A stretch of 64,000 bases of DNA, taken from Psococerastis gibbosa. Taxonomy: Eukaryota; Arthropoda; Insecta; Psocodea; Psocidae. Positions 55,179 to 64,000 of the stretch are shown piece after piece. Under the pieces are notes generated by a model. That model ran no database searches and was not told the origin of the DNA. It saw nothing but the letters and a program-made list of their open reading frames with translations. How positions within the stretch are numbered: the stretch's first letter is position 1; each line of letters begins with the position of its first letter. The stretch is taken from contig OZ020488.1 of NCBI GenBank assembly GCA_963971405.1, forward strand, positions 186,001 to 250,000, given 5' to 3'. The translations under genes were made by a program, and so were the position numbers.

Positions 55179-55427
55179 TAGGCGTGGATCTACGGGGGGT
55201 ACAGGTTCCTCAAAATACGTAAAACCCCACTATTTCAGTCCTATTTTTCACAATCTTTCTCCCGGGGGAGACCGGGCCCCCCTTGTGCTCAATTGTATTG
55301 ACTACCTATAATATAGAACCGTTATTGCTCTGAAAATGCGTACACCACAATAATAATTTTTCAAAAAAAAATCGTATTTAATCTTAGCCCCCTCCTTGGT
55401 TTCGTTCTAGGCCTAGATCCGCGCCTG
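55179..55427. mobile_element. hAT MITE (YAGGCGYGGATCTA ends) whose target duplication hosts BEL
   Basis: Ends TAGGCGTGGATCTA and the complement of CAGGCGCGGATCTA. The right-hand duplication is actctaac (55428-55435). The matching left-hand copy, actctaac, is at 45068-45075, on the far side of the BEL element. The interior contains 'gtaaaaccccactatttcag' and 'ctcccgggggagacc', the shared repeat core. The BEL insertion therefore fell within this MITE's left duplication. Confidence 0.85.
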
Positions 55428-55510
55428 ACTCTAACCTATAGGATCTTACGAGCATGTATATTCTCTGCTTCAAGCACACCCGTGAACAAAGTCTACTTTG
55501 CGGGACTTAC

Positions 55511-55665
55511 CATTTCACTACCTGGCCTCCAGTTGGGTTTGCGCCTTTGGGTGCCTCGGAGTTGATTTGGACGACTTCTTCATCGGTCCAGTCTGGTGAC
55601 GCCGCCAGTCACGTCGGATACATTGAAGGGGGTCCTAGGGGTGAAGCCGCAATGTTGTGTGTTAG
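55511..55665 (-). other. Candidate host exon on the minus strand
   Basis: On the minus strand TTGGTTGTTTCAG precedes 55665 and GTAAGT follows 55511, both strong splice sites. The second half reads SPDWTDEEVVQINSEAPKG and then NPTGGQVVKW, which looks like real protein, but one TGA interrupts the same frame earlier in the exon. A further minus-strand piece at about 56450-56535 ends in a donor-like ACAAG/GTAGGT and is open (GFLYEQGSFRMLLEQPGAN). The pieces do not join in an open frame, so this may be a pseudogene or a 5' untranslated exon. Confidence 0.35.
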
Positions 55666-56622
55666 CTGAAACAACCAAAATATTGATAATGGATTAAAGT
55701 TATACCTATCGTTAGGCCTCATCATTTTAGGTTAGATGCCGGCAGCAGTTGAAATTCCAAAAAGATGTGTCCAAATAGGCTACACAATTGTTCATCCCAT
55801 GTTTCCCTGAATCAAAAACTGCCCTCAATAACAGGTTTGTTATATATTATAAATACACCATAAGCCGCTGCAACCACTTTCGCCTCCCGCGACCAGATTT
55901 ACTCGTATACATCAAAACCAGTAATCCATTTTGTCGACGGCATTGTTTCAACATTTATGGACGGCATGCCTTGGTGACTCTTGATGAGAATCTACAGTAT
56001 GCTGCTCAACGAGGTTGTTACGTGATCACAGAAAATAATAATAAAAACATTGCGTCGCACATACTGCCGACTTCGGCATAGTTTGTGGATATATACCTAG
56101 TGTCTCTTGTTGGAATCTCCGACTCGCCGCAACTTGTTCAAGTGAACAGTCTTAGCACTGATGGAGACTGTCAAAAATCTGCCACAATATTGCACCTAAT
56201 ACTGATTTTTTAGCTGCATCTGTAGCTTATAATACTGTACATAAACTTTTTTCTCAATAAATTTACCTGTGGGCCTACTATGCCGTTTAGTATTAACTTA
56301 TTCCTGAAGTTAGAAATGTAAACAAAACTATTTTGAATAGCACTTTGATTCCACTGTAAAATTATCTTGTTTACCTTTTTAATCCCAGGTTATGATTAAA
56401 AACAATCGCCAAAGTCGGCCCACTGAAAGAAATATTTAACCTACCTTGTTCGCCCCAGGTTGTTCCAACAGCATCCTGAATGAGCCTTGTTCGTACAGAA
56501 ATCCACAATGCCGGCGTTGCTATGGATGGTAGGTGCAGGCTTGATCTGATTAAGATAGCCGCGGAACCACGTTCCTATATAGGCTACTTTCATATGCGCT
56601 CAGCCTCTTCTCCAGCGTCGTT

Positions 56623-57251
56623 CTGAAATAACAAATATTTAAAGCATGAATTAAATCGGCTACCTATTCGAAATTCCTCTGAAGCAAAGCCTGCAAAATA
56701 CAGTATGTCCCCGAGCTTCAGAACAATCAGAAGTGAAGTAAGTAGGTACATGGAAACGAAGATATCTTTCAATTTCACTATATATGGCTACATAAATGCC
56801 TACTATTTTACATGCAATAGTAAAAGTAAATAGAGTGTAATATTATTAAGTGTCCCGTAATTTTTTTTAAGCCTAGGACTAGTATAGCGTAGCCTATACA
56901 TAGCCTATATGATTTATTGGTACTGATGCGATAAGCCAGTGGTTTTCAATTTAAAACGACTAGGCTACCAAGTTAAACGATTATGGCCAAGGGCTAATAC
57001 GTATGATAAGTCTATACCCTCTGCCTTAACCTCAGAGCTGGCAGAGGTGACACCCAAATTTGTTAGGTATTTTTATTTATTTTTTATTTAATTAACAAAT
57101 CAAGTTATTAAAGATTTGGCTCATGTTTGTTGTAGATGCATCATACAATAGGAAATATTAAATTTATGGTACCTTAGTTCCCTTAGTAATTCTTTCATAA
57201 AACCAGTGGGGACTAAAATTTCGCGTAATCTTGAATTTTTGGAAAAACTAC
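56623..57251. other. AT-rich intergenic stretch
   Basis: No supported gene. A short frame on the minus strand ending NDAGEEAERI (to 56590) follows an acceptor-like TTATTTCAG but lacks partners. Confidence 0.35.
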
Positions 57252-57264
57252 ACAACTGAAAAGT

Positions 57265-57480
57265 TGTTGTTTCTAACGCCTGCTTTCAGCATTTCTGCTT
57301 TTAAGCAACCCTGTCAGCCTGGCGGGGGGAGTGAGTCTGTTTGTTAACTTGAGGCACCCATAGGGCAGACTCTATCACCTCTGGGAAAGGGGAGTTGACT
57401 AACAGGGTGGACCTCCTGATTATAGTGGATTCCGAACCACTTGGGGAACATGGTAAAGTCACACGATTAGATCGGAGGTG
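57265..57480 (-). mobile_element. 5'-truncated SINE related to 4251-4612
   Basis: Exact 13-bp target duplication acaactgaaaagt (57252-57264 and 57481-57493). The minus strand matches the 3' part of the SINE at 4251-4612 (from 'ggtcacctccgatctaatcg' onward) and ends in a short (AAC)n tail. The head with the putative 5S-like promoter is missing, as in incomplete reverse transcription. Confidence 0.85.
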
Positions 57481-57493
57481 ACAACTGAAAAGT

Positions 57494-58165
57494 GATAATA
57501 CCCGACTACATGACGCACGAAGTGGTCTTCAACAACTCAAATGAGCCGAATTTTGAATAACTTGCTGCGTTAATTAAATAAAAAATAAAAAGTATTAAAT
57601 TTTACGAAACATAGGTAGCCTAGCCTTGGGAGTTGAATCAAAATTCTTTATTGTTGTTGTTGTTGTTGATAGTAACATGTAATGCTAATGATTGCCAATA
57701 ATCCATCGATCATAGTGAAGTTGATTTATTGGGAGGCCAATTTAAAAAATAAATATTTTGCTGATTGGGAAATTGGCGTAAACTAAGGCACTATATACCC
57801 GGGTATTGTCATCCGCCATGTTGTATCCCATATTTCCTATATGGTAAGTATTGTAAGAAAAGTAAAAAATTGAAAAACATTGAAAAAAAAAACGAATACA
57901 CGTTTTATTAATTTTTTATTATACACTTCCCTACTTGGTAGCACGTTTTTTAAATAAAAATAAAAATAAATAAACAACGATAAATTTCAAAAAATTAATA
58001 GCACCCAATGCTTGGCTTATACACAAGACTTATAATGGATACAACATGGCGGATGACAATAACTGTCTAATATAGAGCCCTAGCGTAAAGCCGTACTCTT
58101 CCTCGATTAGAAAGAGAAAGGGCATGAGACGCAAGGCGGCCTTGCCAAGGCCCACAAATGTTTTT
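57494..58165. other. AT-rich intergenic stretch with (GTT)n
   Basis: Microsatellite (GTT)6-7 at about 57651-57668, possibly the tail of another decayed SINE. Near 57810 and 58045 the blocks 'attgtcatccgccatgttgt' and 'acaacatggcggatgacaat' are inverted copies about 220 bp apart, so a small MITE may lie at 57780-58080. Confidence 0.4.
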
Positions 58166-58173
58166 ATTTAGCC

Positions 58174-61100
58174 TAGTGCTGTGTAGTTCACCAGATTTTA
58201 GTGATTCTATTCACTCCGTTCAGTTCTTCAAAAAAGATCTATTCATCTATTCAGTTCGCGTTCATATTGCACATGTAAACTCAATACGGATTGATGAGTC
58301 GGTGAATACTGAATAGACGCAAGTTCTTGAATAGGTTCAGGAGTGGGAGACTGGGAGTCTCCAGCTCATCTATTCGATTCGTCTATTCATTCCGTTCACT
58401 ATTTTGGTGGATTTGGCATGTTGGTGTCTTCGGCTCTCTGTCACTCCTTACATAGTTACTTAATTAATTAATTAGTTACTGTTAGTTAATTATTAGAACA
58501 CAGTCCCGTTGCTAGTTGGCCTAATACTCTTAGAGAATTGTGTAGGTAGGTGCTACATACATACATATGAACTATGTAGCGTACTATGATTACTTAGTCA
58601 GCAATAAGAATAAGATCTGCATATTACATGAACTGTAGGTTATATTTTATTACAAATTGGTGAGAAATAATAGTTCACTCAGTTTTGACGAAAGCATGGA
58701 GCTTCGAGATGGGGTTAAAATTCTCCCTGCCTTCGAGAAAATTCGTTCGCTTGGAACGGAAGTTGCTGTTATGCACAGCCTCTTCTGGGCAATCTTGTAC
58801 AGGTGAGGCAACAGCAACTTCCTTTCCTCCCACCACTTCAGTGGGTCCCCTTTGAGGTCGAGAAGCGGCTCGGCGACGTACCTATCGACCTGTAAGGAAA
58901 GCAAAGTAAGTAATAAAATGCCGAATCGTCCCAACGCTGGTTGCACTGCTACAGTTCAAAATAATTATTTTCCTCCGGCCCTCTTCGTTTTAGAATTTAA
59001 GTACATAGTTTAGTAACATAGGCTACTTACCTCTTGTATGCTCAAAGCTGTAGGATTAATTTGGTTGGCCTTCCTCACTTCTTCCTTAAAATCCGCCCAT
59101 ATCAATGATTTTGAAACCTTTGTTGGGCTGGTTTCCTCTACAGCATCGTCACTTTGACTTGTCACCTTGGCTTGTTCAACGCATTGCATTGACCGAACCC
59201 TCACTCGGAGTTTTTCAATAACGGCTGTGGCGTTATTTTGGTCCAGGAATCCATATTTCTTGAATCGTGGATCCAGCATTGTTGCTTGAGCAAGGATTGA
59301 ATCGGCATTTGATTCGCAGTCACCGAATCTGGTACCTGCCTCCTGTTGCAGTGTATCAATCATTAACTCAACGAACACCGGCAAATCCGGATGAGTGTCT
59401 TTGAAATTCTTCAAGTGTAGTTTAATTGCTCTCACCATTGGAACAACCTTTGAGATGGAAACTGAGGTCTCTGCACTTATCTCCGATGTGATTTCGTCGA
59501 AAATAGCAAGTACTTCGCAAGACAATTTGATAATTTCCCAATCATCATTTTGAGGGATGCTCGGGCCAGCTTTTAGTTGGGACAATGTCAATGTCAATGC
59601 CTCTTTTAGCTGAAGCGCTCTTTGTAACATTATGTAGGTGCTGTTCCACCTTGTTGCAACATCCTGCTTTAGCTTCAGTGGCTTTTTTATGCCCAACTGG
59701 CCTTGCACCTTTTCAAGCAAATACTTTGCATTGGAACTTTGCTTCACGTGAGTTACAATTTTTTTTACACTGGCAATTATATCTTCAATTTCTTTAGTGC
59801 CAGCCTCAACAATCAGGTTGATTGTGTGCGCGAAACAGCCGTAATGTCTCCATTTGCCCTCAGTGACAGAAGCCACTACATTGGCAGCATTATCAGTGAC
59901 CACACACTCTATTTTATTTTCTATTTCCCAATCCTGGAACGCCTTCCTCAGGATTTCCGCTAAATTAACAGCTGTGTGGCTTTCCGTGAATTCAATACAC
60001 TGCAACAGGCAAGCGGTCATTGCAGCGGCTTCAACCCAGTGTGCAGTTACTGCGACGAAGCTCTGATTGTTAATTGATGTCCATGCATCAGTTGTTATGC
60101 ATACATGTAAGGCTTTGGACAATTTTTCCATGTATTTATCTTTCACTTGAACGCAAAGCATTGGAATAAGTTTATTTGTGACCGTCTTCCTCGTAGGCAC
60201 CTGGTACGTTCCATTGCAGCCGTTCAGCAAGGAACAGGACGTTTTAAACGCTTTTGATTCGACTAGGCACAAAGACAGGTTTTGGCTAGCGATTAATTTT
60301 ACCAGGGCTTCATTGAGTTGCTTGGTTTTTTCAATACTAGCTGGCTTCTTAAAATAGTCCGTTATCTGCCCTGCACTAGCTACGCTGGAGGATGGTCTGG
60401 GTACCATTTGAGCCGAATGACTGTCGCTAGTCGTAACTTCGACAACTTCCTTTACTGCTGGCACTGGATCGTCCGGATCAGTAACTGTAGGCCTACTTTC
60501 TGGAGATTTGTTTTCATTTCGGCCTATTTGGACGTTTTTGTGGAGTGCTTTTAAGTGCCGGGCCAAATTACTATTGGTACTCGCACTGTAGGCGATTATT
60601 TTCCGGCAAAAGTTACACTTGGCCTTCCCATTCGCCATGCCATCTGTTGTAAAGTACAACCACACAACACACTTTTTTTTTGATCGGACATATTTAATTT
60701 ATAAAAGATATAAGTAACGAACGCAAAATATAAACTGCTGGATGAAGAATAGGCCCTAACGGCTAACACCTACCTACCTACCTACCTAAGAAAAAAAGAA
60801 ATAGAAGAAATTCATGGTGCAGATGTATATTTATTGCTGAACCCCTTATTCTAAGCCTACGGCCCAGGTATGTAAGTGCGAGTGTGACAGAGAACGAGAA
60901 TGCACATATCAGCATACTGTTATCTTTATCTATGCTGAGGCTAATGACCTCCTATACAACAGGTAGGCTACGATGTCGTCTCGCTCACTGACTAGTGACT
61001 AGAGAATTGACGAATGAGTTGACTAGTCACTAGATGAGTCGGGAAGTTTGGGAATTGGGAGCCTTGCCGCCCGACCACTAGAGGTAGCTGGTAAATGCAT

Positions 61101-61206
61101 ACGAATAGGTGAACGGGTAAATTTTCAAGTGAATTGATTACCTATTCCGTTCATAGCTAGTGAATCGATTCATCTATTCAGTTCGTGAGTGAACTACACA
61201 GCACTA
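58174..61206 (-). mobile_element. Complete hAT transposon, apparently autonomous
   Basis: 3033 bp bounded by perfect 18-bp inverted repeats TAGTGCTGTGTAGTTCAC, with an exact 8-bp duplication atttagcc (58166-58173 and 61207-61214). Subterminal repeats of 'tattca(c)tccgttca' and 'tctattcagttcg' type cluster inside both ends (58200-58400 and 61130-61180), likely transposase binding sites. It encodes an intact transposase with one intron. Confidence 0.95.
58650..60665 (-). CDS. hAT transposase, two exons (60665-59031, 58889-58650)
   Basis: Splicing out 59030-58890 (GTAAGT...TTACAG, 141 bp, phase 0) joins ALSIQE to VDRYVAEPLL, giving about 624 residues. BED zinc finger: C17, C20, H37, H42. RNase H-like core: Asp193 in TTDAWTS, Asp258 in VVTDNAANV, CFAH at 277-280 and the block DVATRWNSTYIMLQ (335-348). 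C-terminal hATC dimerisation region with SVPSERIFSKAG; Glu593 completes the DDE triad. Cut-and-paste enzyme acting in the nucleus. The first residue is uncertain: the frame is open upstream of 60665 without an ATG, while an ATG at about 60688 lies in another frame across a nine-A run. A one-base length change there, or an upstream exon, would decide the start. Confidence 0.9.
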
Positions 61207-61384
61207 ATTTAGCCCTAGTCAATTTACTTTATGTCTATGCCATGTGCTGTGGTTTAAAAATCGTTATTAAAAATTTAAATTAGCCTATATTACAAAAAAC
61301 TCTTCAATATTTCCTTTGAACTATCTGATTTAATTATTACTTCAAAATTATTTGGCAATTGCCACCAAGTTCTGCACCTGCACA

Positions 61385-61536
61385 CAAGGCCGTAGCCAGA
61401 AATTTATTGCGGGGGGGGGGGGGGGGGGTCCAGTCCATCTGACGCCACCGAAGGTGAGGTAACCTTTAATAGGTAGGCTAATATGTTTAAAATATTTCGG
61501 GGGGGGGGGGGTGCAAACCTCCTGGCTGCGGCCATG
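61385..61536. mobile_element. hAT MITE (CAWGGCCGYAGCCAG ends)
   Basis: 152 bp. Ends CAAGGCCGTAGCCAG and the complement of CATGGCCGCAGCCAG. The flanks cctgcaca (61377-61384) and cctgcact (61537-61544) agree at 7 of 8. G-runs lie inside each end (61411-61428 and 61499-61511). The internal 'gaggtgaggtaac' motif is shared with 2880-2985. Confidence 0.8.
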
Positions 61537-61797
61537 CCTGCACTTCCTGTTTACATGCACTATTTACATTTAAAACCCCTGCAGTAACAATGATAGACTT
61601 TTACTGCAGTTACCTCTTGCTATGGCCTACTTATAGGGTTTATTTTGTTTATTAAATAATAAAATAGGATACTTACAAGCTGGAGCTCAAATGGTTGCAA
61701 TTCAAGCAAACTATAGCGGCGCGGGCGGGCATAGTGAAATGGTGCGGTGAGTGTGTAACGCCGACCTTCTCGAGGACTGCCAACAGTGCCAACTGAC

Positions 61798-62430
61798 TAG
61801 TGATGGGCGAGTTTGAAACGTTTCAATACAGTGTGTCAAACATCTAACTGTGTCAGAGAGTGTTGAAACACCTTTTCAGATCTCATGAAACTGAAACAGT
61901 GCCAAGTCGGTACTCGGTCCTGGCCCAGCGCTGCACTGACGCAGTGACGCACTGCCTTACTTGAATCTTTAGGCGAGTTTTGAGATAGTGACACAGGACA
62001 CACTCGAAGATTCTATTGTGTTTTATTTTTAAAAGATTTATGTCAGGCTTTAAAAGTATTGATTGACTAACTCAATTTAGTTTAAAGCTGTGATTGCATA
62101 TAATAACGTTAAAAGACGTATTGGGGCCTTTACATTTAGTGGTTTGAGTAAATCAACTTTGAATTTAAAATCTCTGAAGCAGTGTTGAGACAGTGAGTTG
62201 ACACACTAGAAGATAGCCGACAGGACCCGAAGTATACGATACTATTATGTTTTATTTTAAAAGATTCATGTCAGGCTTTAAAAGTATTGTTTAACTAACT
62301 CAATTTAGTTTAAAGCTGTGATTGCATATAATAACGTTAAAAGACGTATTGGGGCCTTTACATTTAGTGGTTCGAGTAAATCAATTTTGAATTTAAAATT
62401 GTAAATCTCTGAAACAGTGTTGAGATAGTA
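61798..62430. repeat. Possible hAT left end with ~228-bp internal duplication
   Basis: Starts TAGTGATGGGCGAG, a typical hAT terminus. From about 62020 and 62248 a segment is directly repeated ('ttaaaagatt(t/c)atgtcagg', 'agtttaaagctgtgattgca', 'gacgtattggggccttta'). No matching right terminus lies in the window, so the element is incomplete or degenerate. Confidence 0.55.
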
Positions 62431-63617
62431 TCACTGCAACTTTAAAAATATGCAAGCGTGTAATATTAGGCCAATTCGACACAACTTTGACTGTACTATG
62501 AACAGCAGTACGATAACAATCGAATGAAGAAAGTAGCATCAACTAGGATTTTATCAAAATAGTCGTTAGAGGTGCAGAGAACTACATAAATTCGTGGGGT
62601 GTATGACAATTAGCTTAGCGGGAAAAATTACTGTGTGTAGGATTCTAGCCTCTGTACGTTTCATTTTAATTGGTATATTGTTAGATACAGTACATCTTGT
62701 ACAACTGTATTAAAGTAGCTATACACTGTAGTTCCAATTGGCAGCTCATAATGGCTCATTTGCAGCATACTAAACCTATGCTGCATACATAAAGACATAG
62801 CTCTGTATTGCAACATGCGTAAATGAAACGCATCTTCTGAAGTTAGTAGGCTTAGTAGATCTATTAGCTGTAAACAATTTTACAGCAGATCTTGGAGTAC
62901 GGTACCCAATTTCCAAAGGAGAGATGTAGGCCTATTTAGTTTTTAGAAATACAGTTCGCGTGTACTGAAAGTGTATAAAACGCAATATAATATAGGTACA
63001 TACTGTGTATTGTGAGGTAGGCTATTATCAAGTAGGTATGTAGTTATTAAGGATGTAGCAAATTATTAAAAATTTGAGAATTCAATAAATCACGCATGCC
63101 TTCCCCTGTAAATTATAAACGTTTCTGCTATTAAAATCGTAAACCCTCCTATTTTTGACCTCAACTTTTCGCCCCGGGAGTCCCCTGGGCAATATGAATA
63201 GGTAGGTAAGCATTCCATAGTGAAATCTATACTTTAATGCAGTTAAACGTAAAACCCCATTATTTTACACTAATATTTTCAAAAAATGCAGCAAGTGCAT
63301 TTTTTCATTCATCATGTCATTTCGAATTTGAAAGTAAAACTATGGGATCTTCCAAAAATTATGTTTACCCACATCCCTACAGTATGAAATTATATATTGA
63401 ATGATAAGCAATAGATCTAGCCTCAACTGCAATGTTTAACTAATAGAAATAGAAGACAACAAAAATTGAAAAATAACAAACAGACAAACAAAAAATATAT
63501 TGGAAGTGAAACTATTGTTATGTCTAATTTGCGCATCAGTCTCCCTGAGATGTGAGACCCTTACCCATCTCCCAAGAACAAAGAGCGCGCGGTAGGGGCT
63601 TCAAGGCGCAGTACTAG
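62431..63617. other. AT-rich intergenic stretch
   Basis: At 63120-63290 it holds a diverged copy of the GTTTTACGCATTTTG/CCCGGG core ('aaatcgtaaaccctcc', 'ccccgggagtcccc', 'gtaaaaccccattatttt'). No gene recognised. Confidence 0.4.
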
Positions 63618-64000
63618 CACCCTGCATCATTGTATCAACATATGACACTGTTTCATGTAGCTGATGCGGATGATTTGGTGATCTTGGTGCGAGGCCAGCA
63701 TGACGCTCTTGTCTCTGAGCGAATGCAAAGGGCCTTAACCATAGCCCATAATTGGTGCCTTTCTGAAGGACTGAATATAAATCCTAAAAAAACCACCCTG
63801 GTCCCGTTCACGAGGAAGTTGAAGCTTAATATTAAAGCTCCCACCCTCAGCGGGGTGCGTTTAGCCCTCACAGATAGCACCAAATATCTTGGTGTTATCC
63901 TTGACCGGAAGCTCACATGGAGCCTGCATCTGGACCAGGCTGTAAGCAGGGCGCGAAACGCCTTATTTCTTGCGAGCAGAATGGTGGGTAGAACGTGGGG
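63618..64000 (+). CDS. LINE reverse transcriptase fragment (runs off the window)
   Basis: Open on the plus strand from just after TAG 63615-63617 to the window end; the first ATG is 63642. It reads FHVADADDLVILVRGQHDAL, with the catalytic (Y)ADD motif, then MQRALTIAHNWCLSEGLNIN, PKKTTLVPFTRK and the TKYLGVILDRKLTW thumb motif. This is the palm-to-thumb section of a non-LTR retrotransposon of the Jockey/CR1/I type. The usual Tyr before ADD is replaced or out of frame, and the fingers region is absent upstream in this frame, so the copy is 5'-truncated or frameshifted. The continuation lies beyond the window. Confidence 0.8.

Noticed and set aside
63653-63916. Minus-strand 87-residue frame
   Set aside because: Shadow of the LINE reverse transcriptase on the plus strand, which has the ADD and YLGV motifs.

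Overview
This is a eukaryotic window, AT-rich and dominated by transposable elements. Large GT-AG introns, Pol III-type SINEs, LINE fragments, a BEL/Pao LTR retrotransposon, Tc1/mariner and many hAT elements point to an invertebrate animal. The element mix and the maT-type mariner suggest an arthropod or similar marine invertebrate, but the sequence alone does not fix the species. Nothing is bacterial: no operons, no ribosome binding sites and no CRISPR.

Layout. 0-8.2 kb is mostly a pile of non-autonomous elements: a maT-like mariner relic (144-1450), a 425-bp fold-back element, a probable 5S rRNA-derived SINE, a tRNA-derived SINE, and five hAT-type elements with recognisable 8-bp target duplications. 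One of these hATs carries an internal array of about 136 bp units. From 8.5 to 16.8 kb lies the only convincing host gene: seven GC-rich exons on the + strand with GT-AG borders. They join into one continuous frame of about 401 codons, encoding a disordered protein rich in Pro/Ala, Lys/Arg, Glu and Gln with a 28-residue polyglutamine tract. From 17 to 45 kb there are repeats: a ~2.2 kb family of unknown class in three copies (A 30.3-32.6, B 36.9-39.1, inverted C 17.4-19.7 kb), tandem ~335 bp units, a mariner relic, a LINE 3' end, fold-back MITEs, and a ~0.94 kb tandem duplication of which only one copy carries a SINE.

45.1-55.2 kb is a full-length, apparently very young BEL/Pao retrotransposon on the minus strand. 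It has 286-bp LTRs, a 5-bp target duplication, a polypurine tract, a tRNA-type primer site and a single intact 1730-residue polyprotein. Between the polyprotein stop and the 3' LTR it carries 4.5 tandem copies of a 323-bp unit, each holding a tRNA-like gene on the element's own strand with perfect A and B boxes and a T6 terminator. Its 5' LTR is split by a 1.93 kb non-autonomous hAT, and the whole retrotransposon landed inside the target duplication of an older 249-bp hAT MITE. 58.2-61.2 kb is a complete hAT transposon with 18-bp terminal repeats, an 8-bp duplication and a two-exon transposase that retains DDE residues and a BED finger. The window ends in a LINE reverse transcriptase that runs off the edge.

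How the parts work together. The autonomous hAT is one possible type of transposase source, although its termini differ from those of the non-autonomous hATs here. Several of those share termini of the type YARGGYTGCCA and a common internal repeat, so they look like one lineage that depends on some hAT transposase. The host gene appears to have kept its exons while its introns filled with repeats.
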